A stretch of 64,000 nt of DNA from Microvirga sp. VF16 (GCF_016864375.1 NZ_CP069354.1:3321501-3385500); one strand, 5' to 3'. Shown: positions 26,401-36,720, numbered from the stretch's first letter. The notes: a model not told the origin generated them from the sequence alone. Numbers and translations are program-made.

Positions 26401-27895
26401 ACTCCGGCAGGCCTGATCTCCGTAAACCATCCGCGAACAGGTCCAAATCTTCCGGCCGCCGGAGTTGCACCCAGTCACTGAGATTGGAGATGCGCCGAGA
26501 AGGATCGAGTTTGCGTAAATCACGAATTGCGCGCTCTGCTTCGTTCATTCGGCCAGCAAGTGCCTCGCTTGCGGCAACAATGCCGGCGGCAAGCACGAAG
26601 CTCGGTAATTCTCTCAATGCCCTGCCAGCCCATAATGAAGCGAGATCATAGCTTCCGGCCAGCATATGAGCCAGTGCCATCCCGGTCTGCATACGAGGCA
26701 ATTCTGGATCCAAAGGGCTCAGTCGCGTGCCCTTCGCAAAGCGCTCGATTGCATCGTTTGGTTCCCCACGGGCAATTCTTTGGAATCCACTAAGGTACCA
26801 CGCTGCCAGGAGATTGGGATTAAGCACCAGCGCCCGGTCAAGCATTGCAATGCAGCCATCGAGATCGCCTCCAAAATGGCCAAGGGCGTGACCGCCGCGG
26901 GTGAGAGCTACCGCGTCGTTCCTCCCAAGTTCGATTGCTCGGCGGGCCAATCTGGCACCCTGAGCTGTCTCCTGTGCCCGATCAGTCATCCAACCATTGA
27001 TCTTGCGCCAGACATGGCACCAAGCCACCATTCCATAACCGACCGCATAGTCCGGATCGAGCTCGATCGCCTTGTGAAACAGCGGCAGGGCTTGGTCGAT
27101 CGCTTCCCTGGTTCCCTGGTGGAACTTCGTCATGCCACGCAGATAATAGTCATAGGCGTCGAGGCTCTCAGTCGGTTTGCGTTGGGCTCGCTCGATCTCG
27201 GCCCGCTCCAGTTGAGGAATGATTGCGCCGACAACGCTGGCCACAATCTCGTCCTGCACTTGAAAGACGTCGTTGAGCGAGCCTTCAAAGCGTTCCGCCC
27301 AAACATTTAGACCGGTGGTCGCGTCAACAAGCTGACCTGTGATGCGCACGCGGTCCACCGCCTTCCGTACACTGCCCTCCCGCACATACCGGACGCCCAG
27401 TTCCCGCCCCACCTGCTTCACGTCAACCGCACGGCCCTTGTAGGTGAAGCTCGAGTTGCGAGCGATAACGAAGAGCCAGCCAATACGCGATAATGCGGCG
27501 GTGATGTCCTCTACCACACCGTCAGCGAAGTACTCCTGCTCCGGATCTGCACTTAGGTTTAGGAACGGCAGGACAGCAATGGACGGTCGTTCAGGAATGA
27601 TCAGTACAGGTGCAGGTTGTGTATTCGAGCCGGAGAGACCCTGACCGGGAGTAGCAATTCGATCCAATTGATCTGAGATCCGAACCTCGGCAACGAACCG
27701 GAATCCCTTACGGGCGACGGTACGCACCAGGCGCTGCTCGGACCCGCTATCGCCAATGGCGTTGCGCACCGCGTTGACATGGCTCGTCATCGTTGATTCA
27801 GAGACGATCCGCCCGCCCCAGATCGCGTGCAGCAATTCCTGCTTACTGACGACTCTTTCGCTATGCTGTACCAGATAGAGCAGCAGGTCGAACAC
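26399..27895 (-). CDS. Winged-helix regulator with TolB-like and TPR domains
   Basis: The 498-residue frame has an OmpR-type winged helix (about 1-75, VVSKQELLHAIWGGRIVSES), then a TolB-like N-terminal domain (about 105-215, RPSIAVLPFLNLSADPEQEY and YVREGSVRKA), then TPR-like helices (about 240-460). Such proteins are soluble transcription factors or cyclase-associated regulators of unknown signal. Similarity to the winged helix continues upstream of the GTG at 27895 as VFGSYTLDPDRRELIRG, but no ATG, GTG or TTG occurs in that frame before a stop near 28009. The annotated start therefore truncates the first strands of the domain. Confidence 0.72.
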   Translation of the reverse strand: MFDLLLYLVQHSERVVSKQELLHAIWGGRIVSESTMTSHVNAVRNAIGDSGSEQRLVRTVARKGFRFVAEVRISDQLDRIATPGQGLSGSNTQPAPVLIIPERPSIAVLPFLNLSADPEQEYFADGVVEDITAALSRIGWLFVIARNSSFTYKGRAVDVKQVGRELGVRYVREGSVRKAVDRVRITGQLVDATTGLNVWAERFEGSLNDVFQVQDEIVASVVGAIIPQLERAEIERAQRKPTESLDAYDYYLRGMTKFHQGTREAIDQALPLFHKAIELDPDYAVGYGMVAWCHVWRKINGWMTDRAQETAQGARLARRAIELGRNDAVALTRGGHALGHFGGDLDGCIAMLDRALVLNPNLLAAWYLSGFQRIARGEPNDAIERFAKGTRLSPLDPELPRMQTGMALAHMLAGSYDLASLWAGRALRELPSFVLAAGIVAASEALAGRMNEAERAIRDLRKLDPSRRISNLSDWVQLRRPEDLDLFADGLRRSGLPE

Positions 27896-28009
27896 CCGGG
27901 GACCAAGCGCGATCGTGTCGGACCCTCTGATGAGCTCGCGCCGGTCAGGATCGAGCGTGTAGCTGCCAAAAACGAACTGCGCTGGATCGCTCCTAAATCC
28001 GACCGATCA

Positions 28010-28576
28010 AAATTCCAGGATGTTGCCGACGCACTCCGAAGAACTCTGTCATCGTGGCTTTTTGCATTAAGACCAAGAGTTATGACGCTCCTGTCACTTC
28101 ATGGCATGTGCTGCTTATATGAGTTTTGGAGGAAACGATATTCTTTGATCAGGCGTCGGCCAGACGTGGATACTTCAACCCAGGTTTGCCGCGCGGGAGT
28201 GGCCCATTCGATTGCCTCGCTATGCAAGGCGGCTTTCTCGCTGTCAACATAGGGCGTGTCCAGAGTGGAGTGCAGCAATCTCGTTCTGACAGGAAGGAGG
28301 TTGTTGTCCGCTCCGTGGGGGAGGCACATGACCGTCTCGCACTCGCATCCGGAGGCCTGCCTGCCCGCAGCAGACCTCCATTGAGATCAACGCTGAACTA
28401 AGATTGGAGGGCCGGAACAACGCATGTTTCCTTATCGTGAGGATGGAGCGTAGATTCTAGCGGAAACCCCGCCGAAGTCCCTTCTATGATCGGCCAGGGG
28501 CGATTATCAGTCACAAAGCCTCCCTTGAAGGGGTTCACCGTCAGCCCCACCGAGACATCATTACCGTGCCTTGTGC
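28010..28576. other. About 570 bp without a recognised gene
   Basis: Upstream of the winged-helix/TPR gene. Short open frames on both strands lack family signals. It should hold the promoter of that gene; no clear box or repeat was seen. Confidence 0.4.
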
Positions 28577-28876
28577 CTAAAACGGAAGGAATGCTCTTGG
28601 CATGAAGATGTACGTGCACACCATAGGAGTGGTTTTGATCGCCCCGATGATGGTGATACCTCGATCATCCGCCAGGATTTCGGCTGGAATTGATATCTTC
28701 CATCGGTATACTCCCTCACCCGGCTTGGCGCCCGCCACGTGAATGTTGAACGGCCTGCCGCCTGCAACACCGCGGAGTGAAACAAGAGAGGAGTTGTCTG
28801 TCACCAAGGTGGCTGTGCCTCCTTCTGCTTCAATGAAGCCAGCCAGGATGAGTGAAGCTGCACGAGTCTGCATCAT
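28577..28876 (-). CDS. Small hypothetical protein downstream of flgE
   Basis: The 99 residues show alternating beta-strand-like sequence (GTATLVTDNSSLVSLRGVAGG and VYRWKISIPAEILADDRG) and no recognised family. The ATG follows the flgE stop by 25 bp on the same strand and has a GAGG-like site, so it may be cotranscribed. It could be spurious. Confidence 0.4.
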   Translation of the reverse strand: MMQTRAASLILAGFIEAEGGTATLVTDNSSLVSLRGVAGGRPFNIHVAGAKPGEGVYRWKISIPAEILADDRGITIIGAIKTTPMVCTYIFMPRAFLPF

Positions 28877-28900
28877 GTGCCCTCTGACCTCGTAGAAGCT

Positions 28901-30181
28901 TCAACGCTTAAGGTTGATTAAGATATCCAGGAGCTCTGATCCGGTCTGGAAGACTTTCGAGTTGGCCGTATAGGCACTCTGGGACTGAATCATCTCCGCG
29001 AGCTCAGTGCCTAAATCGACGTTCGATGCCTCGAGAGTTCCCGAATTCACGGTACCATAGCCGGCACTTGCAGCTATGCCGTACTTGACTTCGCCTGAGC
29101 CCTGCGTTTCTCGATAGACGTTTCCTGGCTCGGTGCTTAAGCGGTCAGGACTCTCGAAACTCGCGAGCTGGATCTGGTACGATGGGTTGCGTGTTCCATC
29201 CGAATAGATCTCGTATAATATTCCATCAGCTGACACTTCAAAGCCATCGAGCGAATTCGCGGCGTTTCCATCTGCCTCTGCCTTGTAAACAGTGTATGGC
29301 GCAGATACCTGCGTCATGCCAGTCAGGTCGAGAGTGAATGGGAAGGTCGCTCCCGTTTCTGTCGCATGCGGAATATTGAACGAAAGGGTTCCGCCGGAAC
29401 CCTTCCCGGTCATCGGATCAAAGGCGATAGTACTTGTTCCGCGGAGGCTGGCCGGGCGAGACGCGCCGCCACTATCGTAGACGGCAGCTTGCCACTCGTT
29501 GTCACCTGTCTTCGCGAGATAGACGTCGAGCGTCACTTTTGTTCCTAGGGGATCATATGTCACTATACTTGTTTTGAGATCGTAGGTCCCCTCTGCAGGG
29601 AGCGTGCCGGCTGGGGGCGTCCATGGCGAGCGAACGTTTGTGCTGACCGGTAGGTTTGCCTTAAACACCCCGCTTTTTGAGGCATTTGGCTTCAACTCAC
29701 CCGATGGCAATTCGATCGGCACGAGGGATCCTGCCCCACTGGGTGTTCCATCGGCATTTAGCTTCCGACCCAGCAATTCAAAGCCAGCTGTATTGACAAG
29801 GCGAGTAACCGCTTGCTTCGTTCCGGCATCTGTCTCAACCAGCCGAATAATTGGGGCAAACGAGCCTGCGCGAGTGTAGGCCAGGGATCCGCCAGCGTCA
29901 GCCACAGGGAAGAAACCGTTTCCGTCGATCATAAAATCGAACGCTGAGGTCGTGTACTGCTTGGTGCCCTGTTGGCTGACACTATATCTGACGCTTGTTG
30001 TGACAGATCCAGAGTCATAGGAGCCATAGCCGCTTGCGGTGACAAAGGAGGCGAACTCAGTCGATGCCCGCTTGTAACCCGTGGTGTTTTGATTGGCGAT
30101 ATTGTCCGAGATCGTTGAAAGCTTGGAAGATTGAGCGTTCATGCCTGAAACGCTTGTCCGCATTGCACTATAAATTCCCAT
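28901..30181 (-). CDS. flgE: FlgE, flagellar hook protein
   Basis: FlgE polymerises into the flagellar hook. The protein has 426 residues. Its N terminus has the rod/hook signature SGMNAQSSKLSTISDNIANQNTTGYK, and its C terminus has ASNVDLGTELAEMIQSQSAYTANSKV with a final hydrophobic-polar helix. Central domain sequence is normal. No other flagellar gene lies nearby. In this group of bacteria flagellar genes are normally clustered, so this is an isolated or duplicated copy. Confidence 0.93.
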   Translation of the reverse strand: MGIYSAMRTSVSGMNAQSSKLSTISDNIANQNTTGYKRASTEFASFVTASGYGSYDSGSVTTSVRYSVSQQGTKQYTTSAFDFMIDGNGFFPVADAGGSLAYTRAGSFAPIIRLVETDAGTKQAVTRLVNTAGFELLGRKLNADGTPSGAGSLVPIELPSGELKPNASKSGVFKANLPVSTNVRSPWTPPAGTLPAEGTYDLKTSIVTYDPLGTKVTLDVYLAKTGDNEWQAAVYDSGGASRPASLRGTSTIAFDPMTGKGSGGTLSFNIPHATETGATFPFTLDLTGMTQVSAPYTVYKAEADGNAANSLDGFEVSADGILYEIYSDGTRNPSYQIQLASFESPDRLSTEPGNVYRETQGSGEVKYGIAASAGYGTVNSGTLEASNVDLGTELAEMIQSQSAYTANSKVFQTGSELLDILINLKR

Positions 30182-30451
30182 GGCAGCCCCAGCCTCCGAT
30201 GATGCTCTTCATGCCGCACGGTCCATTGTCAGACTTGGCAGCGTTTGTTGTGATCGCAGGATGGCGATGGGCCGGCGGAAAGTCCTTGCAGGAACCTTGG
30301 ATTTTTCGTGAGTTTATCTTGCGAGTTTGTCCAAGACGGCATCGGCCGATGGCTGCAGTGCGTCCCTGAGACGCGTTGGTGATTGCCAGGGTGGTTGAGC
30401 AGAGTCGCCAAGGATTTCGTCTGCTCACCGCCTATTAACAGGAACAAACTT

Positions 30452-30730
30452 ATGGATTACAGCGTCATTGAGAATCCAGTCGCTCATCGCTTCGAGATGG
30501 CCATCGGGGATGCTATTGCAGCAGCCTACTACCGGCTGGAGGATAGCAAGGTCGTCCTCATTCATACCGAAGTGCCCCAAGAGCTATCGGGTCAGGGAAT
30601 CGGCTCCAAACTGGCAGAGGGAGTGTTCCGGCTGATCCGTGAGAGTGGGCGTCAGGTGGTCGTCCGATGTTCGTTCATGGCGAGCTGGGTTAGCCGCCAC
30701 CCTGAGGTCAACGATCTCGTCGTTGGATGA
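30452..30730 (+). CDS. GNAT-type N-acetyltransferase (YjdJ-like)
   Basis: A 92-residue single-domain protein with the compact GNAT fold of the YjdJ-like group. HTEVPQELSGQGIGSKLAEGVF contains the acetyl-CoA loop (Q/G-x-G-I-G). The C terminus reads VRCSFMASWVSRHPE, matching the usual end of this family. The substrate is unknown. The ATG at 30452 has a weak AGGAA site. Confidence 0.82.
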   Translation: MDYSVIENPVAHRFEMAIGDAIAAAYYRLEDSKVVLIHTEVPQELSGQGIGSKLAEGVFRLIRESGRQVVVRCSFMASWVSRHPEVNDLVVG

Positions 30731-30838
30731 GCATCGCCATAACCGCCTCCGCGGTCAGGCTTGGTTACAGATGCAAAAGGTTCCTTTCGGGTTGGTTCTG
30801 CTCTGCTCCAAACAGTCCTTATCACAGACGGATTGCGG

Positions 30839-31783
30839 CTATGGATAGCGCACGGGCGGCGGTGGCAGCTCGGGCAAAGGGATGAACTCGGCCTCGTCGC
30901 CGGGTACCGTATCGAACCGGGCCGCCTTCCAATCGGCCTTGGCCTGCTCAATGCGGTCTTGCCGCGACGAGACGAAGTTCCACCAGATGAAGCGTGGACC
31001 GTCCATCGGCTCACCGCCCAGCATCATGAATCTGGCGTCGTTCCGCGCCCGGATCGTAATACGGTCGCCCGGCCGGAAGACCAGGAGCTCGCCGGGCGGA
31101 AACACGTCGCCGGCGATCTCGACCTGGCCAGAGACGGTGTAGATCGCCCGCTCGTCGTAGGTTGGGTCGAGCGGCACGGAGGCTCCGGCCTGCAACGCCA
31201 CGTCGGCATAGAACATCGGGCTAGACGTCTGCACGGGCGAGCTCGCGCCGAGAATGGAACCTGCGATGAGCCGTACAGTCTTGCCGTCGCCGGTGAGTAC
31301 CGGCATCTCGCCCGCATCGTAGTGGACGAAGCCGGGATTTGCCTCCTCGTCCTGCGCCGACAGGGCCACCCAGCTCTGGATGCCGAAGAGCTTTGAGCCC
31401 GTTGTACGCAGTTCCGGTGCGGTTCGCTCAGAATGGACAATGCCGCGCCCGGCGGTCATCCAGTTGAGTTCCCCCGGCCGGATGGGCAGTTCGGTTCCAA
31501 GCGAGTCGCGGTGCATGATCTCGCCGTCGAAGAGGTAGGTGACGGTCGAGAGTCCGATATGAGGATGAGGTCTGACATCCATCCCTGATCCGAGCAGGAA
31601 CTCCGATGGGCCCATCTGGTCGAAGAAGATGAACGGGCCGACCATCTGCCGCTGCGCCGATGGGAGCGCGCGGCGGACCTCGAAGCTACCGAGGTCACGG
31701 GAGCGAGGTACGATCACGGTTTCGATGGCATCGCAGGCGAACCTGTCACCAGGTTCCGGATCTTCGGCGGGGTTCCAGCTCAT
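30839..31783 (-). CDS. Pirin-family protein
   Basis: The product has 314 residues and two cupin domains. The N-terminal cupin carries the metal ligands in [16 protein letters not shown] and [17 protein letters not shown]. Bacterial pirins include quercetin 2,3-dioxygenases and regulators of metabolism. Function here is not determined. It has its own spacing from the cyclase gene upstream and no visible partner. Confidence 0.9.
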   Translation of the reverse strand: MSWNPAEDPEPGDRFACDAIETVIVPRSRDLGSFEVRRALPSAQRQMVGPFIFFDQMGPSEFLLGSGMDVRPHPHIGLSTVTYLFDGEIMHRDSLGTELPIRPGELNWMTAGRGIVHSERTAPELRTTGSKLFGIQSWVALSAQDEEANPGFVHYDAGEMPVLTGDGKTVRLIAGSILGASSPVQTSSPMFYADVALQAGASVPLDPTYDERAIYTVSGQVEIAGDVFPPGELLVFRPGDRITIRARNDARFMMLGGEPMDGPRFIWWNFVSSRQDRIEQAKADWKAARFDTVPGDEAEFIPLPELPPPPVRYP

Positions 31784-31825
31784 GAGACCTCTCCTGTGTA
31801 GTTTCTTGCATAAGGGCCCTGGTGT

Positions 31826-33019
31826 TCACGCTCGATGGCCCTGTTCGGCTGCGATGGCAAAAACGTCATGCTCTCCGTCCAACCCCTTGAGCTCGAAGCG
31901 GCCTATGCGACGGGTGAGCGTCATCGGCAAGGCGGAGGCGAAGGTCTCGGAGCAGACTACCGTCTCGCCGCTCGCCTTGGCGATCCCCTCCAGGCGGCTG
32001 ACCATGTTCACCGCCGGCCCGACTACGGTAAAGTCCAGCCGGTCTAGGCTGCCGATATTGCCATACATCACAGATCCCACGTGCAAAGCCGCTACGAACG
32101 GGGGCAGACCCTCGGCCCGGGCCACTGCGATCGCTCCCGATACGGCACGCACGGCCGCTGCACACGCCGCCGTGCGACCACCCTCACCCACCCGGAAGAT
32201 GGACAAGACCCCGTCCCCCAGAAACTTGAGAACGTCGCCTTCCTCCGCCCGCACGGCATCGGCCACGGCCTCGAAATAGCGTCCCAGCGTGGCCAGGAGT
32301 TGTGATGGGGATGACGCGAGAGAAAGCGGTGTGAACCCGCGCATATCTGTGAGCAGAATGGCCGCTTCGGTCTCGACGATGTCACCGCGATGGATCGCGC
32401 CGGCTTGCACGCGTGCAGCCGGCCCCTCGCCCAGGAATGTGGCCAGGAGGCTTGCTGTCGAACGGCGCATGGCAATGGCTTCCAGCGCAGCCGAGAGCGG
32501 CACAGAAAGGCTCTTGATCAGAGCGATGTGGCTTTCATCAAACCCGCTGCCGTGCCGCGTGGCGAACATTGCCGGTTGGATGATCCCGTTGCCGAAGGTC
32601 ACCGGCACCGCAACATAGTCCGTAAAGCCGGCACTCGCCAACTCATGGAGAACAGTGTGATCCTCGGGCACGAGCTGGTCGAGCCGCCACCGGACCGAAG
32701 TCCCAATCTCCATGACGTGCTGGGAAGGGCTGCCGAAATAGGTGGGGGACTCGCGCAGAGCCTGGCTGATGGTGAAGAGCTCGGCCGCCGTCTCCGGTGC
32801 CCAGATGATGCCCCAAGCGGTCAGCAGCGGATTATCGACACGCATCGCGATGCGCAGCCGGTGCAACGGAACCCCCGTCGCGATCAACTGCTCTGCAAAC
32901 CCGGATGTCAACGCAACTGCATCGCCAGACAAGCGCCCCGGCCCGATCAACCACGCCGCGAGTTGCTTCCCCTTGCGTGTCCAGTCGTCCAAGGCAGCGG
33001 TCTGACGGAGTGGCACCAT
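31826..33019 (-). CDS. Class III adenylate/guanylate cyclase
   Basis: The 397-residue protein has an N-terminal sensory region (about 1-190, unknown fold) and a C-terminal class III cyclase domain. Metal-binding Asp residues lie in LLTDMRGFTPLS and KFLGDGVLSIF. The transition-state Asn/Arg segment FTVVGPAVNMVSRLEG is intact, so it should make a cyclic nucleotide. The ATG at 33019 is preferred over an upstream ATG that overlaps the bestrophin gene in a low-complexity stretch. It follows the bestrophin gene by 10 bp. Confidence 0.88.
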   Translation of the reverse strand: MVPLRQTAALDDWTRKGKQLAAWLIGPGRLSGDAVALTSGFAEQLIATGVPLHRLRIAMRVDNPLLTAWGIIWAPETAAELFTISQALRESPTYFGSPSQHVMEIGTSVRWRLDQLVPEDHTVLHELASAGFTDYVAVPVTFGNGIIQPAMFATRHGSGFDESHIALIKSLSVPLSAALEAIAMRRSTASLLATFLGEGPAARVQAGAIHRGDIVETEAAILLTDMRGFTPLSLASSPSQLLATLGRYFEAVADAVRAEEGDVLKFLGDGVLSIFRVGEGGRTAACAAAVRAVSGAIAVARAEGLPPFVAALHVGSVMYGNIGSLDRLDFTVVGPAVNMVSRLEGIAKASGETVVCSETFASALPMTLTRRIGRFELKGLDGEHDVFAIAAEQGHRA

Positions 33020-33029
33020 GCGCTCTACC

Positions 33030-34049
33030 TTAGAACAGAATACTGTCCCTTGTCTCGATCGGTTTGAGCTCTGTCTGCTCACCGAGCATAACCCGCATCT
33101 CGATCTCAATTCGCCGCGTGATCGATGAGATCGGGACATCGTTGGAATTCCCTTCAAACGGATTCGAGGAATTATCTCCGACCTTCTCCATCGAGACGAA
33201 TATCCAGCCGACGACCGCACTGAGCGGGACATTCAACCAGGCCGTCCAAGCCGCGATCCCAGCCGCCTCGCCCAACTCCCGGGCGTACGGAAAGAGACCG
33301 AAGGGCATGATCGCGACGAAGATCTTCACCACGATAACGGCGATGGAATAGTAGTTGCGCGAATAGGGATAGTTCTTGACCCGCTTCAAGCCTCCTTGCA
33401 ATCGAAGAAGTTCATCGAGCGCGGTCGCCAACACGGTAAAGATTAATTCGCTGATGCGGCTTCTGCTATGGAGATCCTTGATAGCTTCATATTGCCAATG
33501 AAGAATGAGAGCTTCCTTGTCGCCGCGATGCGCCTTGAATTTTTGCAACTCGGCATCCGACAAATAGGTTGCCAGCTCATCCTCAAGGACAGATTGACTT
33601 TCAGGACTCGGGAGCCTGGCAAGGAAACTAACGTTCCCCGGGTCAAACGTATTTTCCCAGGATCTCCTTTCGCGCAAGTAAAAGCGCAGTGCGGTCAGCC
33701 AGGCAAAATGGCGGTAAAATATCTTTTTCAGTCCTTGGTCCGACGCGGCATCTCGACTGCCTATCGTCACCATCAACCTGTTGGCCAAGACCAAACTGGC
33801 GGTGCTGACTTGCCCAGACAATGTAAGACCGTCGTTGAAGCGCGCATAGCATTGCTGATTCTTGAATGCGAGACTGATCGCGAGCGCCGATCCTACAATT
33901 GTTAGGATCGGCCCCGGTACCGTCAAAAAGCTCCAGCCCGAGAGCTGGAGGAACAAGGTGGCAAACAATGACCAGGCAACAATCCAGCCGGTCTCCCATC
34001 TCGTCCAGGCGAGAAAGTCGGTGGTCTTGTACTGTCGACCTAAGTGCAT
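33030..34049 (-). CDS. Bestrophin-family anion channel
   Basis: A 339-residue membrane protein of the bestrophin/UPF0187 (YneE) group, with the segments TVPGPILTIVGSALAISLAFKN and CYARFNDGLTLSGQV and a late pair of helices. Bacterial relatives form pentameric ion channels. It starts three bases after the cytochrome b stop, so the two are translationally coupled. Confidence 0.86.
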   Translation of the reverse strand: MHLGRQYKTTDFLAWTRWETGWIVAWSLFATLFLQLSGWSFLTVPGPILTIVGSALAISLAFKNQQCYARFNDGLTLSGQVSTASLVLANRLMVTIGSRDAASDQGLKKIFYRHFAWLTALRFYLRERRSWENTFDPGNVSFLARLPSPESQSVLEDELATYLSDAELQKFKAHRGDKEALILHWQYEAIKDLHSRSRISELIFTVLATALDELLRLQGGLKRVKNYPYSRNYYSIAVIVVKIFVAIMPFGLFPYARELGEAAGIAAWTAWLNVPLSAVVGWIFVSMEKVGDNSSNPFEGNSNDVPISSITRRIEIEMRVMLGEQTELKPIETRDSILF

Positions 34050-34052
34050 GGC

Positions 34053-35336
34053 CTAACCACCCTTAAGTTGTCGGATGCGTATGATGGACCTGTCGGACAC
34101 CGGATCAGGCGCCTTGTGACGGGAGAGCACGGACTCGTTGATCGAAACGGGCAGCGGTAGCGGCGTTTCAAACAGGTCAACGACCGGCAGGGCGGCGAAA
34201 TAGCCAAAGTAAACAGCCGTGAGAATTTGAGCGGCAATCACGTAGCCGCCCTCCGCCGGCCTGCTGCCGAGATACCCAAGGCCTATGAACGCCGCAACAA
34301 AAGCCCAGAGCATCCACCGGCCGATCGGGCGGTAGGACATGGAGCGTACCTTGGAGGTGTCGAGCCAAGGCAGAAAGGCCAGCACAAGGACTGAGGAGGC
34401 CATCGCAACAACACCGCCGAGCTTGTCGGGAATGGCACGCAGGATCGCGTAGAACGGCAGGAAGTACCATTCCGGAACGATGTGCGCAGGTGTCACGGCT
34501 GGGTTCGCCGGGATGTAGTTGTCTGCGTGGCCGAGATAGTTCGGCATGTAGAACACCCAGAAGGTGAAGAAGACCATGAAAGTGACGATCGAGAAGATGT
34601 CCTTCACCGTGGCTTCTGGGGTAAATGGCACCGTATCTTTCTTGAAGTCCGTGATCTCGACACCGGTCGGGTTGTTCTGTCCCACATGGTGAAGCGCCCA
34701 GACGTGAAGCGTGACGGTGCCAACGAGCATGAAGGGCAAAAGGTAGTGCAGCGAGAAGAACCGGTTCAGGGTTGCATTGCTGACTGAGTAGCCACCCCAC
34801 AAATACTCGACAATCGTTTCACCAACGAGCGGAATGGCGGAGAACAGATTGGTGATGACGGTCGCGCCCCAGAACGACATCTGGCCCCAGGGCAGGACAT
34901 AGCCCAGGAACGCGGTCGCCATCATGATCAGGAAGTTGATGACACCCAGGAGCCAGAGGATCTCGCGCGGCGCTTTGTACGATCCATAGTACAGGCCACG
35001 AAAGATGTGGATGTAGACCACGATGAAGAACATCGACGCGCCCGTCGCGTGCAGGTAGCGGATGAGCCACCCATAGTTGACATCACGCAAGATCCGCTCG
35101 ATCGACTGAAACGCCAGATCGGCATTCGGCACGTAGTGCATCGCGAGGAAAATGCCGGTCACGATCTGCGACGCGAGCATGAGGGTCAGGATACCGCCGA
35201 AGGTCCAGAGGTAGTTCAAGTTCCGCGGCACCGGGTACGACACGGCCGTATCATAGGAAAAGCCGATGATGGGCAGTCTCGCCTCAAGCCACCGCTCGAG
35301 CCGGCTTTTCGGCTCGTAATTGCTATGCTTGAACAT
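34053..35336 (-). CDS. Stand-alone cytochrome b (bc1-type) protein
   Basis: The protein has 427 residues and looks complete. Haem ligands are in [21 protein letters not shown] and [11 protein letters not shown] followed by [11 protein letters not shown]. The Qo motif [13 protein letters not shown] and eight transmembrane helices are present. In a normal fbc operon a Rieske protein precedes and cytochrome c1 follows. Here the neighbours are a short-chain dehydrogenase-like gene upstream and a bestrophin gene downstream. It is therefore a paralogue or a cytochrome b working with unknown partners. Confidence 0.9.
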   Translation of the reverse strand: MFKHSNYEPKSRLERWLEARLPIIGFSYDTAVSYPVPRNLNYLWTFGGILTLMLASQIVTGIFLAMHYVPNADLAFQSIERILRDVNYGWLIRYLHATGASMFFIVVYIHIFRGLYYGSYKAPREILWLLGVINFLIMMATAFLGYVLPWGQMSFWGATVITNLFSAIPLVGETIVEYLWGGYSVSNATLNRFFSLHYLLPFMLVGTVTLHVWALHHVGQNNPTGVEITDFKKDTVPFTPEATVKDIFSIVTFMVFFTFWVFYMPNYLGHADNYIPANPAVTPAHIVPEWYFLPFYAILRAIPDKLGGVVAMASSVLVLAFLPWLDTSKVRSMSYRPIGRWMLWAFVAAFIGLGYLGSRPAEGGYVIAAQILTAVYFGYFAALPVVDLFETPLPLPVSINESVLSRHKAPDPVSDRSIIRIRQLKGG

Positions 35337-35365
35337 TTCGTTACCCGATCCTGTTCAATCGTCTC

Positions 35366-36136
35366 TTAAAAGGCCACAGGTAACGCATCGGCGACATAGC
35401 GCCTGAGCCAGTCCTCGAACCGGGTTGGCGCAAATCGTGGATGATCGCCCGGAACCAGGGTATCGTCGCGCAGAACCGCTCCGAAGTACAAAGCGTGAGC
35501 ATCGGCAACGACGCTTCGGGTATCCTCGTTGGCGGCCAGGATCTGTTCAGCGAGCTCGTTGAGGTAGAACCTATCCGGACCGACGATCTCAACCTCGCGG
35601 TTCTGGGGACGACCCATCGCCACGTCGCGTAACGCGACCACAACGTCATCGGCCGCAATGGGTTGGATCGGAGCCGGCGAAAGGCGAAGCACGTTGCCGT
35701 CGGCGGCGCTTTCGACGATCCCGGTCAGGTACTCGAAGAACGGCGTCGATCTGAGGATCGTATACGGTATGCGCGATGCACGAATCAGATTTTCTTGTGC
35801 CATCTTCGCCCTGAAGTAGCCGCTCTCGGGCAGACGGTCGGTGCCGACGACGGACAAGGCGACGTGATGCTGAATGCCGGCCGCGTGCTCCGCTGCCAGA
35901 AGATTCCGTCCCGACGTCCTGAAGAAGTCCAGGGCAATGTCGTCCTGGATCGTTGGCGCATTCGACACATCCACCACGATCTGAGCGCCATCCAAGGCCT
36001 TAGCCAACCCCTTGCCGGTAAGTGTGTTGACGCCCGAGGACGGTGAGGCCACCACAACATCCTGGTTGCAGTCCTGTAGCGCTGTGACCAGCCGGGATCC
36101 GATATGTCCGGTGCCACCTACAACAACGATTCTCAT
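35366..36136 (-). CDS. NmrA/SDR-type NAD(P)-binding protein (copy 1)
   Basis: This atypical short-chain dehydrogenase has 256 residues and begins MRIVVVGGTGHIGSRLV, the glycine-rich dinucleotide motif. It resembles the protein at 37765 along its length (shared HVALSVVGT and IQPIA segments). It lacks the SDR Tyr-x3-Lys and may bind rather than reduce substrates. It lies 29 bp upstream of the cytochrome b gene. Confidence 0.82.
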   Translation of the reverse strand: MRIVVVGGTGHIGSRLVTALQDCNQDVVVASPSSGVNTLTGKGLAKALDGAQIVVDVSNAPTIQDDIALDFFRTSGRNLLAAEHAAGIQHHVALSVVGTDRLPESGYFRAKMAQENLIRASRIPYTILRSTPFFEYLTGIVESAADGNVLRLSPAPIQPIAADDVVVALRDVAMGRPQNREVEIVGPDRFYLNELAEQILAANEDTRSVVADAHALYFGAVLRDDTLVPGDHPRFAPTRFEDWLRRYVADALPVAF

Positions 36137-36270
36137 CGCTCACTTCCCGTGCGAGATCAATCTGGTTCGAAAGAGAACGCCGCGGACCGGCATAAGCCGA
36201 CGATCCGCTGTCGTAATTTCAGTCTGGTGTAGTTCGGTCGACTACACAGACCGAAGTCCAGTGCGACCCA

Positions 36271-36720
36271 TCACCTCTTATCCGGGATCGTGAGTTCGGC
36301 ATCGACGTCATCGACGACAAATACGGCGAGGATCTTCGCTGGTTGCGTCTGGCTCGCGTTGGCGCTGACACAATGATGATCGCCAGGCATCTCCGTCCAG
36401 TTCTGCCCGGTCTGATAAGTCACTTCAGATCCGTCGTTGACCTGGCTGCGGACAGCGCCTTCGATGACTGTCGCGTAGATGATCGCTGATTTCGCATGCT
36501 TATGGGACGGCGAGTATCCGCCCGGTCCGTATTCGACCACGACTCCCTTGAGACTCTTGCCGGGAATTCCCGGCAAAGCGTGCTGGTAGACCTGTGTGAC
36601 TTTCGCGTTCTTGGAGCCGGGAAGAGTTATGCCTCTATCCGAAGAGCCTGGCGCCTGAGCGCCGGCGTTAGCCGTGGTCAGCAAAAAAGCTGCAACCGCG
36701 GCACTCATCGTCATTCTCAT
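36271..36720 (-). CDS. Secreted cupin-domain protein
   Basis: A signal peptide (MRMTMSAAVAAFLLTTANAGAQA) precedes a single cupin domain of about 120 residues with YGPGGYSPSHKH and EMPGDHHCVSANAS, the His-containing metal motifs. Cupins of this type bind a metal in the periplasm; reaction unknown. It belongs to a loose stress-type gene group at 35.3-39.1 kb. Confidence 0.75.
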   Translation of the reverse strand: MRMTMSAAVAAFLLTTANAGAQAPGSSDRGITLPGSKNAKVTQVYQHALPGIPGKSLKGVVVEYGPGGYSPSHKHAKSAIIYATVIEGAVRSQVNDGSEVTYQTGQNWTEMPGDHHCVSANASQTQPAKILAVFVVDDVDAELTIPDKR

